Shown here: positions 1 through 7,831 of the stretch, piece after piece
Layout of the letters: every line of letters starts with the position of its first letter
Position numbering within the stretch: the stretch's first letter is position 1
Source: an uncultured Lachnospiraceae bacterium
GTDB taxonomy: Bacteria; Bacillota; Clostridia; Lachnospirales; Lachnospiraceae
Length of the DNA stretch: 13,116 nt
Assembly (NCBI GenBank): GCA_910587715.1
Contig: CAJUMV010000065.1
Span: 1 to 13,116 of the forward strand
Reading direction: 5' to 3'
The notes under the pieces: generated by a model
Seen by the model: only the letters and a program-made list of their open reading frames with translations
Database searches by the model: none
What the model was told of the DNA's origin: nothing
Program-made: the position numbers and the translations under genes

Positions 1-101
1 TACGGGGAGATTTTATTTTGTCAAAGTTCAAATTTCATTCTCTATAGGAATGCTTTCTCACCAAATTATAGCAGAGAGCTTTATTCTGTTTTTCATGTAT
101 C

Positions 102-130
102 TTGCGGTTTTTATAATTTAAAGGCCGCAA
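102..130 (+). repeat. Imperfect inverted repeat / stem-loop
   Basis: TTGCGG at 102-107 pairs with CCGCAA at 125-130. Pairing continues inward through 108-113 and 119-124, leaving a five-base loop. As plus-strand RNA this gives 12 pairs including two G-U; as minus-strand RNA the two G-U positions become A-C mismatches. Neither side is followed by a clear T-run, so I do not call it a terminator. Its role is unknown. Confidence 0.4.
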
Positions 131-247
131 AACAAAGATTTGCCAATATTTAACATCCCACTCTATAAATCCAAGATGCCTGCTGATTGTATCGGCTAAA
201 TTTTTCTATTCTTCGCCCAATAGCACAAAATACTTTTTTCAGGAGTG

Positions 248-290
248 AAAAACAAAAAAGAGAGGTCCACCACCCACTGTGATGAACCCC
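248..290 (-). terminator. Probable intrinsic terminator of the hsd operon
   Basis: On the minus strand GGGGTTC (290-284) can pair with GGACCTC (268-262) over seven positions with two G-U pairs and a 15-base loop. It is followed by T6, G, T5 (259-248). It lies about 160 bases after the hsdM stop and is the best terminator candidate for the operon. The long loop and the G-U pairs make it only moderately convincing. Confidence 0.4.
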
Positions 291-450
291 ACCAAGCCTA
301 AAAACCCTTGATTTTAAGCCATTCTTCCATACTTTTGCCTGCGAGCGCCAAAAATCCTATGGCATCATTTGGAAACGCTTATTTTGGCACAAACATAACG
401 GAAATCCAATTTACGAGCAAAATTGAACAATGCATTATAGCATTCTTTTA

Positions 451-2241
451 CTATGGAAGTTCTTTCAAACCGAGTTCTTTTAAAAATGTATTATGCTTCT
501 TTTTTGCTTCCTTTATATCTTGTTCTATTTTTTCAAGTTCTTGCCTTACTTCTTCTATGTTTACAACCTCTTCTTCAAGTGCCGTGCTGACATACCGAGA
601 AATATTTAGATTGTATCCATTTTTCTCGATTTCCTCCATAGGAACTCGCCGAGAATACTTTTTGTCATCTTCTTTTCGGTATTGATATGTTTCAATAATC
701 TTATCAATATGCTTTGGCAAAAGTATATTTTGGCGTTTTCCTTTTTCAAAATATTCACTTGCATTGATAACCAGCACATCGTCATACTTCTTACATTTTT
801 TTAACACTAAGACACATACCGGAATGCCTGTGGAAAAAAACAGATTTGCCGGTAAGCCAATGATGGCATCAATATTTCCATCTTTGAGAAGTTTTGTTCT
901 GATTTTTTCTTCAGCACCACCACGGAACAGCACACCATGCGGTAAAATAATTGCCATAGTTCCATCATCACTTAAAAAATGGAATCCATGCAATAGAAAA
1001 GCGAAATCTGCTGCTGACTTTGGTGCAAGTCCATAGTTTTTAAATCGGAAATCCTCTGCCATTTCTTCTTTGGGCTGCCACCTATAGCTAAAGGGCGGAT
1101 TTGCTACAACTGCTTCGAACTGTATTTTTTTTGCTGGATTCATTTCATTTAAAATATTCCAATCATTCAATAAGGAATCGCCATGATGAATCTGAAATTC
1201 AGAATCCTTCACGCCATGAAGTAACATATTCATACGAGCGAGGTTGTAAGTAGTAATATTTTTTTCCTGTCCATAGATCTGTCCAATACCATTTGTGCCA
1301 AATTGTTTTCGCACATTGATTAACAGAGAACCTGAACCGCAGGCAAAATCGAGTATATTTCTCAATTTACTCTTTTTTCCAGTGCTGGGTTCTTGGCTGT
1401 CAAGAGAAACAATTCGAGAAAGGATTGTTGAAACCTGCTGCGGCGTATAGAATTCTCCCGCTTTTTTACCAGAACCAGCAGCAAACTGACCAATCAAATA
1501 TTCATAGGCATCACCCAGAATATCTGTTTCATTTGGGAATTTAGAAAGCCCTTCTGCAATTTGAGTTATAATCAAACATAGCAATTTATTTCGTTCACTA
1601 TAATTTTTTCCAAGTTTATCAGAATCAAGATTTACTTCTGAGAATAAACCACGGAATCTGCTTTCAAACGACTCATTCTCAATGTATTTAAACCCACTCT
1701 GTAAAGTTTTTAATAATTGGCTGTTTTGTGTTCTTGCCAATTCATATATATTACTCCACAAATATGCTGGTTTTATCACGTAATGAATTTTACGACGCAT
1801 TTGTTTTTCAAACATATCAACTTGATCTAAATTGCGAATATACCAAGCTGCAAGAGGGATTACATTGTGGCTGTAAAGCATCTTACTATTATCATCCACA
1901 AAATCTTGTCTTGCTTTTTTAATTTTTTCTTGCTCCTTTTCGTCTTTTTGTAACCCTAATTTCTCTGTAGGAAGAGAATTACTGTATTCTACGATTGCAG
2001 TTTTAAGCTCGCCAATATAGGCATCAACATTGTCTCCATTCTTTTGGATTTCAAGCTTACTTTTTTGATAATCACTACCCAATTCCTTTTTTACTGCCTC
2101 TTCATAATTATCAGACAAGTACCGCAAGAAAAGAAAAGACAGCATATAATCTCTAAAATCATCAGCGTTCATTGCGCCACGCAATTTATCAGCAATCGCC
2201 CATAGTGTTGAACCCAACTGTTTTTGTTGTGTATCATTCAT
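451..2241 (-). CDS. hsdM: Type I restriction-modification DNA methyltransferase subunit HsdM
   Basis: This is the modification subunit. Two copies with one HsdS form the adenine-N6 methyltransferase that marks host DNA, and it is also required for restriction by the full complex. The N-terminal helical domain (about 8-50) carries the LWAIADKLRGAMNADDFR stretch typical of type IC HsdM. GEFYTPQQV (262-270) starts the catalytic domain, the SAM-binding motif I is DFACGSGSLL (298-307), and the catalytic motif IV is NPPF (381-384). The C-terminus (about 550-590) is a charged helix likely to contact HsdS. At 596 residues it is longer than EcoR124I HsdM (about 520), with a Lys/Glu-rich stretch at about 50-115. 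The start ATG follows AGAGGTGG. The gene is last in the operon, 12 bases after the PrrC-like gene. No broken motif is seen. Confidence 0.96.
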   Translation of the reverse strand: MNDTQQKQLGSTLWAIADKLRGAMNADDFRDYMLSFLFLRYLSDNYEEAVKKELGSDYQKSKLEIQKNGDNVDAYIGELKTAIVEYSNSLPTEKLGLQKDEKEQEKIKKARQDFVDDNSKMLYSHNVIPLAAWYIRNLDQVDMFEKQMRRKIHYVIKPAYLWSNIYELARTQNSQLLKTLQSGFKYIENESFESRFRGLFSEVNLDSDKLGKNYSERNKLLCLIITQIAEGLSKFPNETDILGDAYEYLIGQFAAGSGKKAGEFYTPQQVSTILSRIVSLDSQEPSTGKKSKLRNILDFACGSGSLLINVRKQFGTNGIGQIYGQEKNITTYNLARMNMLLHGVKDSEFQIHHGDSLLNDWNILNEMNPAKKIQFEAVVANPPFSYRWQPKEEMAEDFRFKNYGLAPKSAADFAFLLHGFHFLSDDGTMAIILPHGVLFRGGAEEKIRTKLLKDGNIDAIIGLPANLFFSTGIPVCVLVLKKCKKYDDVLVINASEYFEKGKRQNILLPKHIDKIIETYQYRKEDDKKYSRRVPMEEIEKNGYNLNISRYVSTALEEEVVNIEEVRQELEKIEQDIKEAKKKHNTFLKELGLKELP

Positions 2242-2253
2242 AATTTGCCACCT

Positions 2254-3378
2254 CTATTTTTCTGTAAACAAATCGCCATTAAACTTGTAATTTTCCAGAA
2301 ATCTGTTTAGAATATTTTTGAAAATTTCCTTATTATCCTCAACCATTTCGCGAGGATTAAATATTGAGTGATTGCCATGACTTAGTAGATTCGTCATTCG
2401 TGCAAAAATCACATCATCTAAATCATCATCCTCCCGTCTTATACAAGCTGAAAAATTATCAAACCCGTGAAATGCTGCCGTTTTCTCAAGGATATTTCTT
2501 AAAATATTAAAATGATAAGTATAAATTTGTCCGCTATCCGCCACTTTTTTTAGTTCCATTAATAATGCTACATGATGAAAAAACGGCGTATCTCCAGTGT
2601 TTTTTACTATGTATTTGTTCGTTTCTTTCTCAAAGCTCAAAAAGCGACTCGCCGTGCTTTCTTTTCTTAGCTCATTATACATCACATTAAAAAATAGTGT
2701 GTGATGAGTGGAAATAACAGTTTTGACTCTACAGTCTTTCAATAATTCCGAAAGCTGACACGCTAATGCCACAACATTATTGTCATCAAGAGAAGAAATC
2801 GGATCGTCAATATAGATATATTTCACCCAATTATAAGATAAAGCTTCGTCTTTTACCAGTTGAACAATAGCAAGAAAGAAGCACCAAACAAACAGATTTT
2901 CCTCACCACGCGAAATTTTTATTCCGGTAACCGTTTCCTCTCCGGTTCTGGTTTGTACTTTTCGTGAAAAACTGACATATCCCTCATCATAATGAATTGT
3001 AAAATCAAAATCTGCATGAATCTGCAAAAACCCCCGTATTCTTGTGTCCATTTCGAGATCCCTCAAACCGTCAAAAAAGCGAGAATTTGTATTAAAAGAC
3101 AGATGTCTGTCTGCATCTCCTTCTAAATCATTATCCCAGTGGAAAAGATCCTCGGTAAAGGCGTTATAATATAACGTATCTCTTGTTGTTTCTTCTCTGC
3201 CGGAAATCTTTCTCTTGCCTAAATTCTTAAATTCAACCGAAAGCCTTGTTTTTCCGGTTCCATTATAGGCAAACAAAAGATAGTAATTTTTGGTATCTGT
3301 CGTGCCCTCAGTCCCCAGCGTATCACGAATATTGCGTGCTAATCCTTTTAAATTTGCAAGTCGTTTTGTACCACTCAT
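2254..3378 (-). CDS. prrC: PrrC-like anticodon nuclease (ABC-type ATPase) embedded in the hsd operon
   Basis: Predicted guard ribonuclease, held silent by the restriction complex and cutting host tRNA anticodon loops when that complex is disturbed. Seen in the 374 residues: Walker A AYNGTGKT (37-44, with Ala in place of the usual first Gly), ABC signature ISRGE (155-159), Walker B plus D-loop IYIDDPISSLD (188-198) and H-switch STHH (223-226). The C-terminal domain has R294-N-I-L-E298 and R327-x6-H334 in an NLLSHG context. From memory of the literature, the PrrC triad is Arg320-Glu324-His356 in a protein of about 396 residues; spacing here is similar. There are only about 110 residues between Walker A and signature, so it lacks the long coiled coil and zinc hook of RloC. 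The ATG overlaps the hsdS stop (ATGA) and has GAGGAGG seven bases upstream. Alternative: a related AAA_13 ATPase with another RNA target. Confidence 0.75.
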   Translation of the reverse strand: MSGTKRLANLKGLARNIRDTLGTEGTTDTKNYYLLFAYNGTGKTRLSVEFKNLGKRKISGREETTRDTLYYNAFTEDLFHWDNDLEGDADRHLSFNTNSRFFDGLRDLEMDTRIRGFLQIHADFDFTIHYDEGYVSFSRKVQTRTGEETVTGIKISRGEENLFVWCFFLAIVQLVKDEALSYNWVKYIYIDDPISSLDDNNVVALACQLSELLKDCRVKTVISTHHTLFFNVMYNELRKESTASRFLSFEKETNKYIVKNTGDTPFFHHVALLMELKKVADSGQIYTYHFNILRNILEKTAAFHGFDNFSACIRREDDDLDDVIFARMTNLLSHGNHSIFNPREMVEDNKEIFKNILNRFLENYKFNGDLFTEK

Positions 3379-4658
3379 ACATCCGCCTCCTCAAGAGAAG
3401 GAAACAATCCCTGCATTAATCCTTTTTTATGTGTTTTTAACTGTTTCACTTTATTCGACTGCCCTGTAATTACTGTATCTATCTCTGACAAGCAGTCGGC
3501 AATTTTTTGTTGTTCAATCATATCATCAGGAAATTTAATCGACATCTGGTGCAAAACACTACCTTTAATTCCACCAACTATTCCGCCACTACTATTCCTT
3601 TTTAATTCACTCTGAAATACAGGTGATAAAAATACATATTTCAAAAATGTATTATTTATCTTGTGTTTATTGCCTCTGTACTTTATAACTCTTTGAGCTA
3701 ACGCTACATCTACCCTATCAATCTGTGCAACATTACCACATGGTGCTTCTGTGGTAATTAATACATCTCCTAATTGCGGTATACCACGCGACATTACTGC
3801 TAGATACTGTTCTTTTGGAATATATTCTTTAGAAGCATTGTAATCGATATACCCCATCTTAATGTTTTTGGCAGTTATTAAAAAAACCCCTTCCTTAGAC
3901 TTAACTGGCGTTTTCCCTCGATAGTCAACGTATGAGGTTACTTCAGCAATAGCAGCTTTCTGCCACTCTCCACCTCCTAGAAACTCAGGGAATCTCCATT
4001 CAGGCAGAGTTTTCCCTTCTGCAGGGAACAGCTTTTGCATCAAGCCTTTTTTGTATTTTTCTAATGCCTTCAATTTTTTGCTTTCTGCATCAATCAGCTC
4101 ATCAATGGACAATAAACAATCGGCAATCTTTCGTTGTTCTTTGAAATCAGGTAACGCAAGTGGCATACTCCATAAATGTTTTGTATCAACACTTAAGGAT
4201 CCATGTGCTCTTGCGCCCACCTCGATATATTTCCTCAGCCAATGTCCGTGATAGTTATTGCGGAAGAGATAAGCAAAAAAAAGAGGATATGATTCACTAT
4301 CGGTAATCCTAAAGCATGTAAAAATACTATTGGGAACAGCTGCTATATCGTATTCTGCCAACATAGAAATATAGCCTTCTGAAAACTGTTTTGTTGCACT
4401 TTTGTTATAGGCAAAATCATATTTTTTTATAACAATATAATTCTTGTAAGAATCTCCGGCTATTTCTCTCCCAAATTTTTCTGATTGTGGTACTAAACCG
4501 ACCCCTGATGTCACACTCATAAGCGTGTATTTTTTTTCTCCAGCCTTTTCCTTTACGACGGAAGATATTTTCCCCAACTTCGTAATTCTCAATTCGCTCC
4601 CAATATATTCTGGAAATCTTAATTTCGGTACTATAGCTTTCTTCTTATTCATACGCAT
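3375..4658 (-). CDS. hsdS: Type I restriction-modification specificity subunit HsdS
   Basis: This subunit recognises the bipartite DNA target and anchors HsdM and HsdR. It has two target-recognition domains (about 12-165 and 220-375). Each is followed by a conserved coiled-coil spacer: EQRKIADCLLSIDELID to KKGLMQKLFP (173-212), and EQQKIADCLSEIDTVIT to KKGLMQGLFP (382-420). The first domain ends in GSLSVDTKHLWSMPLALP. The second has the familiar YRGKTPVKSKEGVFLITAKN and ITTEAPCGNVAQ blocks, so both half-sites are encoded and the protein is full length (427 residues). ATG at 4658 overlaps the hsdR stop; ATG at 4652 (third codon) is an equally possible start, with GGGG upstream of both. The target sequence cannot be read from the protein. 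No second hsdS or recombinase gene lies in the window. Confidence 0.95.
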   Translation of the reverse strand: MRMNKKKAIVPKLRFPEYIGSELRITKLGKISSVVKEKAGEKKYTLMSVTSGVGLVPQSEKFGREIAGDSYKNYIVIKKYDFAYNKSATKQFSEGYISMLAEYDIAAVPNSIFTCFRITDSESYPLFFAYLFRNNYHGHWLRKYIEVGARAHGSLSVDTKHLWSMPLALPDFKEQRKIADCLLSIDELIDAESKKLKALEKYKKGLMQKLFPAEGKTLPEWRFPEFLGGGEWQKAAIAEVTSYVDYRGKTPVKSKEGVFLITAKNIKMGYIDYNASKEYIPKEQYLAVMSRGIPQLGDVLITTEAPCGNVAQIDRVDVALAQRVIKYRGNKHKINNTFLKYVFLSPVFQSELKRNSSGGIVGGIKGSVLHQMSIKFPDDMIEQQKIADCLSEIDTVITGQSNKVKQLKTHKKGLMQGLFPSLEEADV

Positions 4659-7650
4659 TCAACCCCATAATTTCGCGACCATCCGCCAGTTTCTTTAGCA
4701 ACGGAATCAGGTCAGCCATCAAATCCAGTTCTGTTTGTGTTCTTTCTCTCCAGCTTAAGTCAAGCGGTGCCAAAAGATCACTGAGTTTTTCTCCGTCAAA
4801 AATCATACGATCGATGATCTCCTGAATAAATGCCTGCAAACTTTGAATTTCAATGCCATGTTTTTCCGCAATGATATTGATTTCCTGATTGCTTCTCTGC
4901 TCTCTAAACTTCTGATATCCTGCTTTGATTTCCTTTTCACTCAAAGCCACACCAACTTGCAGCGAGTCGATATATTCGATAATATCCTCTCTTTCATCAA
5001 GCAAATTGGAAGTAGCAGAAAGCATACCGATAAGCTGTTCCTTGCTCATCTTTTGCTTTTTCGGCTCGGACTGCGTGTATTTTGCAATTAACGCCATGAT
5101 ATAGTCATAATCGATAATGGCAGACGAAAACAGAACAAACTCAAAATCGAGCTGCTCTACCTCAGAATCTTTATTTTCAATCTCTTTTCCCTGCTCAGCT
5201 TTCAGCCTTTGTGCCACATCGATATAAGCGCCGCGGAATGCACGTAAGGTATCCTCCGGCAATAATTCCTCGATTCTTTCTGCGTCTTTTTCTTCAATTT
5301 CCGTGTACTGCTCCAACTGCGTTTTTAATCGCTGTATCTCTTTGAATTTATTGACAAATTCACATCTTGCGGCATCACCTTTCAGATTGTTTACTTCCTT
5401 CGGTTTACACTCCAAGCCCTGTGATTCCATAAATTTTTTCAATTCGCTTACTGCCTTATCTAATCTCTCAACAACTTTTGGAGCCGGATCAACAAGCCAG
5501 ATTTCTTTTGCCCGTCCGCTGTTATTTTCACCGGAAAACAAGGCAATCGCCTTGTCCACTTCATCTGACTGGTTTCTGAAATCAAGAATATTGCCGTAAG
5601 GTTTTGTATCGTTTAAAACTCGGTTTGTTCTGGAAAATGCCTGAATCAACCCATGATATTTTAAGTTTTTATCTACATACAAAGTATTCAGATACTTAGA
5701 GTCAAAACCTGTCAGCAGCATATCCACAACAATCGTAATATCAATTTTGTTTTTATGGGGATAATCTGTATTGGTATATTTCTGGTCTTTGATTCTTTGC
5801 TGAATATCCTGATAATACCCGTCAAAATTGTTAATGTCATGACTGGTTCCATACTGTTCGTTATAGTCTCTTATAATACCCATCAACGCTTGTTTCTTTT
5901 TATCGGGTTCTTTTTTGTTATCTTCTTTTTCCTGCGGAAGGTCCTCTTGAATTTGCTGAACATCCTTATTCCCTTCCGCTGGTGGAGAAAATACACAGGC
6001 AATATTTAATGGCGTAAACTCGTTGCTGGCGGCATCAGTACAACATTGTTGTGTTTCTTTGAACAAGTTGTAATATTCAATAGCGTCATTAATAGAGGCT
6101 GTTGCTAAAATAGCATTATATTTTCTGCCGTTTGTCACAGCATCATGCTTTGACAAAACAGCTTGCACCACAGCCCTTTTTTGTTGTTCCTCATAAATTT
6201 CTGAAGCATCTCTGTCATTTTCCGGCTTGAAGTAGTCAATATGAAATCGCAATACATTTCTGTCATCAATAGCATGGGTAATCGTATATGCATGCAGCTC
6301 TTTCTCAAAAATATCCTTTGTGGTGGTATAGGAGCCGATAGTTCCATCAATCTGCTTATAAGTTGCGTTTTCTTCAAAAATAGGCGTACCAGTAAACCCA
6401 AACAGCTGCGCCTTTGGGAAAAAGTTTTTGATTGCTTTGTGGTTTTCTCCAAACTGTGATCGATGGCATTCATCAAAAATAATCACAATTCTGCTATCCT
6501 TCAAAGCTGCCAATCTCTCTTTGTATGTGAGTTCACCTTTCTTCCTTTTTCCTTTACTTTGTTTGCTATCATCATCAAGTGCCAAACCCAATTTTTGAAT
6601 AGTTGTTACAATGACCTTATCCCGATAGTCTTTCGAAACGAGTCTTTTTACCAAAGTCTCTGTATTGGTATTTTCTTCCACACATCCCTCTTGAAATTTA
6701 TTGAACTCCTCTCTGGTCTGTCGGTCAAGATCTTTTCTGTCCACAACAAAAAGGCATTTTGCTATGTTGCGATTATCCTTTAACAAAGTAGATGCCTTGA
6801 AAGATGTGAGGGTTTTACCGCTTCCCGTCGTATGCCAAATATACCCATTCCCTCTGTTTTGTTCAATGCAATCCATGATGGCTTTGACCGCATAAATTTG
6901 ATATGGTCTCATAATCATTATTTTTTGTTCACTTGCCACTAAGACCATGTATTTGCTAATTAGTTCACCCAACGCACATTTACGCAGCACAGCCTCAGAA
7001 AAGTCGTGCAAATGGGTAATCTTTTTATTTTCTTTATCGGCAAATTGATATACTGGCAAAAATCGTTCATCCGCATCAAAAGCAAAATGTTCTTTGTTAT
7101 TATTAGCAAAATAATAGGTATTACTCTCATTACTGACGATAAAAAGCTGCATGAAGCAGAGCAGGGAATTTGTAAATCCATTCCCCGAATCATTTTTATA
7201 ATCAACAATCTGCTCCATTGCTCTCTTTGGCGTAATTTGCAACGACTTCAATTCAATTTGCACAGTGGGAATACCATTGATAAGAATGATAACATCATAT
7301 CTATGGTGACTGTTTTCTGTATTAATACGAAGCTGATTGATTACCTCATACTTGTTTTTGCACCAGTCGTTCGTATTTACAAGAGTGAACTGTAAGGGTG
7401 TATCATCATCTCTTTTAAATGTATTTGTTTCTCTCAAAATTTTTGCTGCTGAAAACACATCTGGCGTAATAATACTTTCTTTTAATCTTGCAAATTCAGA
7501 ATCGCTTAATCGAACTCTATTGAGTTCCTGAAAATGCTTTCTAAAATTATCCTCCAAAGAAGCTTTATCTTTAATATCTTCCCGATATATATATTTTAGC
7601 TCTTTGAGTTTTTCAATAAAGCTCAGCTCAATTTGCTTCTCATTCTTCAT
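4645..7650 (-). CDS. hsdR: Type I restriction endonuclease subunit HsdR
   Basis: This is the motor and nuclease subunit. It translocates DNA using ATP and cuts away from the recognition site when bound to HsdM/HsdS at unmethylated DNA. The N-terminal PD-(D/E)xK nuclease has D119, E133-L-K135 and the QxxxY element Q147/Y151. The superfamily 2 motor has Walker A TTGSGKT (274-280), DECH (393-396), FTGTP (419-423) and motif VI QAFSRTNR (670-677). A charged linker (about 565-590) and the following block resemble EcoR124I-type HsdR. The C-terminal helical domain (about 870-1001) should contact the methyltransferase. At 1001 residues it is the usual length and all motifs are intact. GGAAGG nine bases before the ATG is the ribosome site. 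It is the first gene of the operon, unlike the common M-S-R order. Confidence 0.97.
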   Translation of the reverse strand: MKNEKQIELSFIEKLKELKYIYREDIKDKASLEDNFRKHFQELNRVRLSDSEFARLKESIITPDVFSAAKILRETNTFKRDDDTPLQFTLVNTNDWCKNKYEVINQLRINTENSHHRYDVIILINGIPTVQIELKSLQITPKRAMEQIVDYKNDSGNGFTNSLLCFMQLFIVSNESNTYYFANNNKEHFAFDADERFLPVYQFADKENKKITHLHDFSEAVLRKCALGELISKYMVLVASEQKIMIMRPYQIYAVKAIMDCIEQNRGNGYIWHTTGSGKTLTSFKASTLLKDNRNIAKCLFVVDRKDLDRQTREEFNKFQEGCVEENTNTETLVKRLVSKDYRDKVIVTTIQKLGLALDDDSKQSKGKRKKGELTYKERLAALKDSRIVIIFDECHRSQFGENHKAIKNFFPKAQLFGFTGTPIFEENATYKQIDGTIGSYTTTKDIFEKELHAYTITHAIDDRNVLRFHIDYFKPENDRDASEIYEEQQKRAVVQAVLSKHDAVTNGRKYNAILATASINDAIEYYNLFKETQQCCTDAASNEFTPLNIACVFSPPAEGNKDVQQIQEDLPQEKEDNKKEPDKKKQALMGIIRDYNEQYGTSHDINNFDGYYQDIQQRIKDQKYTNTDYPHKNKIDITIVVDMLLTGFDSKYLNTLYVDKNLKYHGLIQAFSRTNRVLNDTKPYGNILDFRNQSDEVDKAIALFSGENNSGRAKEIWLVDPAPKVVERLDKAVSELKKFMESQGLECKPKEVNNLKGDAARCEFVNKFKEIQRLKTQLEQYTEIEEKDAERIEELLPEDTLRAFRGAYIDVAQRLKAEQGKEIENKDSEVEQLDFEFVLFSSAIIDYDYIMALIAKYTQSEPKKQKMSKEQLIGMLSATSNLLDEREDIIEYIDSLQVGVALSEKEIKAGYQKFREQRSNQEINIIAEKHGIEIQSLQAFIQEIIDRMIFDGEKLSDLLAPLDLSWRERTQTELDLMADLIPLLKKLADGREIMGLNAYE

Positions 7651-7707
7651 ATTGCGATGCCTTCCATTCAGCTATTTGCTTCTAAAAACTCTATCAGATT
7701 TTAATCC

Positions 7708-7735
7708 AAATTATTTTTCTACAAAGTTCTGTCAA
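7708..7735 (-). promoter_or_regulatory. Possible second promoter for the hsd operon
   Basis: TTGACA (7735-7730) is a perfect -35. It is followed after 16 bases by TAATTT (7713-7708), which keeps the three most important -10 positions. It lies about 58 bases before the hsdR ATG. The weak -10 makes it less convincing than the upstream extended -10 site. Confidence 0.35.
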
Positions 7736-7768
7736 AACGTGCCTTGCAATCTGATTTGGTTTCGATTT

Positions 7769-7777
7769 ATTATATCA
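7769..7777 (-). promoter_or_regulatory. Extended -10 promoter for the hsd operon
   Basis: TGATATAAT on the minus strand is a perfect TATAAT with the TGn extension, which can act without a good -35. The region where a -35 would sit is a T-run. It lies about 118 bases upstream of the hsdR ATG and just after the probable terminator of the kinase gene, so the hsd operon is likely transcribed on its own from here. Confidence 0.55.
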
Positions 7778-7788
7778 TAAGCTATAGC

Positions 7789-7820
7789 AAAAAAACACAG
7801 GAAAAACACACGATTCCAGT
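7789..7820 (-). terminator. Probable intrinsic terminator after the histidine kinase gene
   Basis: On the minus strand ACTGGAA (7820-7814) pairs with TTCCTGT (7803-7797), with one T-T mismatch and a 10-base loop. It is followed by G and T7 (7795-7789). It begins 12 bases after the kinase stop codon. The stem is short, so some read-through into hsdR is possible. Confidence 0.45.
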
Positions 7821-7831
7821 AACATTCATTT

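Larger units (their letters stand above)
1..450. other. Intergenic region downstream of hsdM
   Basis: No gene can be supported here. The sequence is AT-rich. On the minus strand it holds a terminator candidate (248-290) and two extended -10-like motifs of the form TGCTATAAT (434-442 and 65-73), neither with a good -35 box. A TTGACA hexamer (minus strand, 19-24) could be the -35 of a promoter whose -10 lies beyond the left edge. A 12-pair imperfect stem-loop spans 102-130. A 26-codon open tail without a start lies at 298-378 on the minus strand and could be a gene remnant. No tRNA, CRISPR or IS end was recognised. Confidence 0.6.

Noticed and set aside
102..130. Stem-loop as a terminator
   Set aside because: No T-run follows on either strand.
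434..442. TGCTATAAT just after hsdM as a promoter for a small RNA
   Set aside because: Matches an extended -10, but there is no -35, no recognisable product, and AT-rich sequence yields such matches by chance.
308..685. Open frame on the plus strand opposite the end of hsdM
   Set aside because: Ser/Phe-rich translation with no family resemblance, lying mostly antisense to a well-supported gene.
2254..3378. RloC-type nuclease with zinc hook
   Set aside because: No CxxC hook and no long coiled coil between Walker A and the ABC signature; the size fits PrrC instead.
3375..4658. Frameshift or phase-variable tract in hsdS
   Set aside because: The frame is continuous over both recognition domains and I see no long homopolymer or tandem repeat in it.
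6135..6476. 113-codon open frame on the minus strand within hsdR
   Set aside because: Out-of-frame shadow of hsdR, whose motifs DECH and FTGTP lie in the same bases in the main frame.
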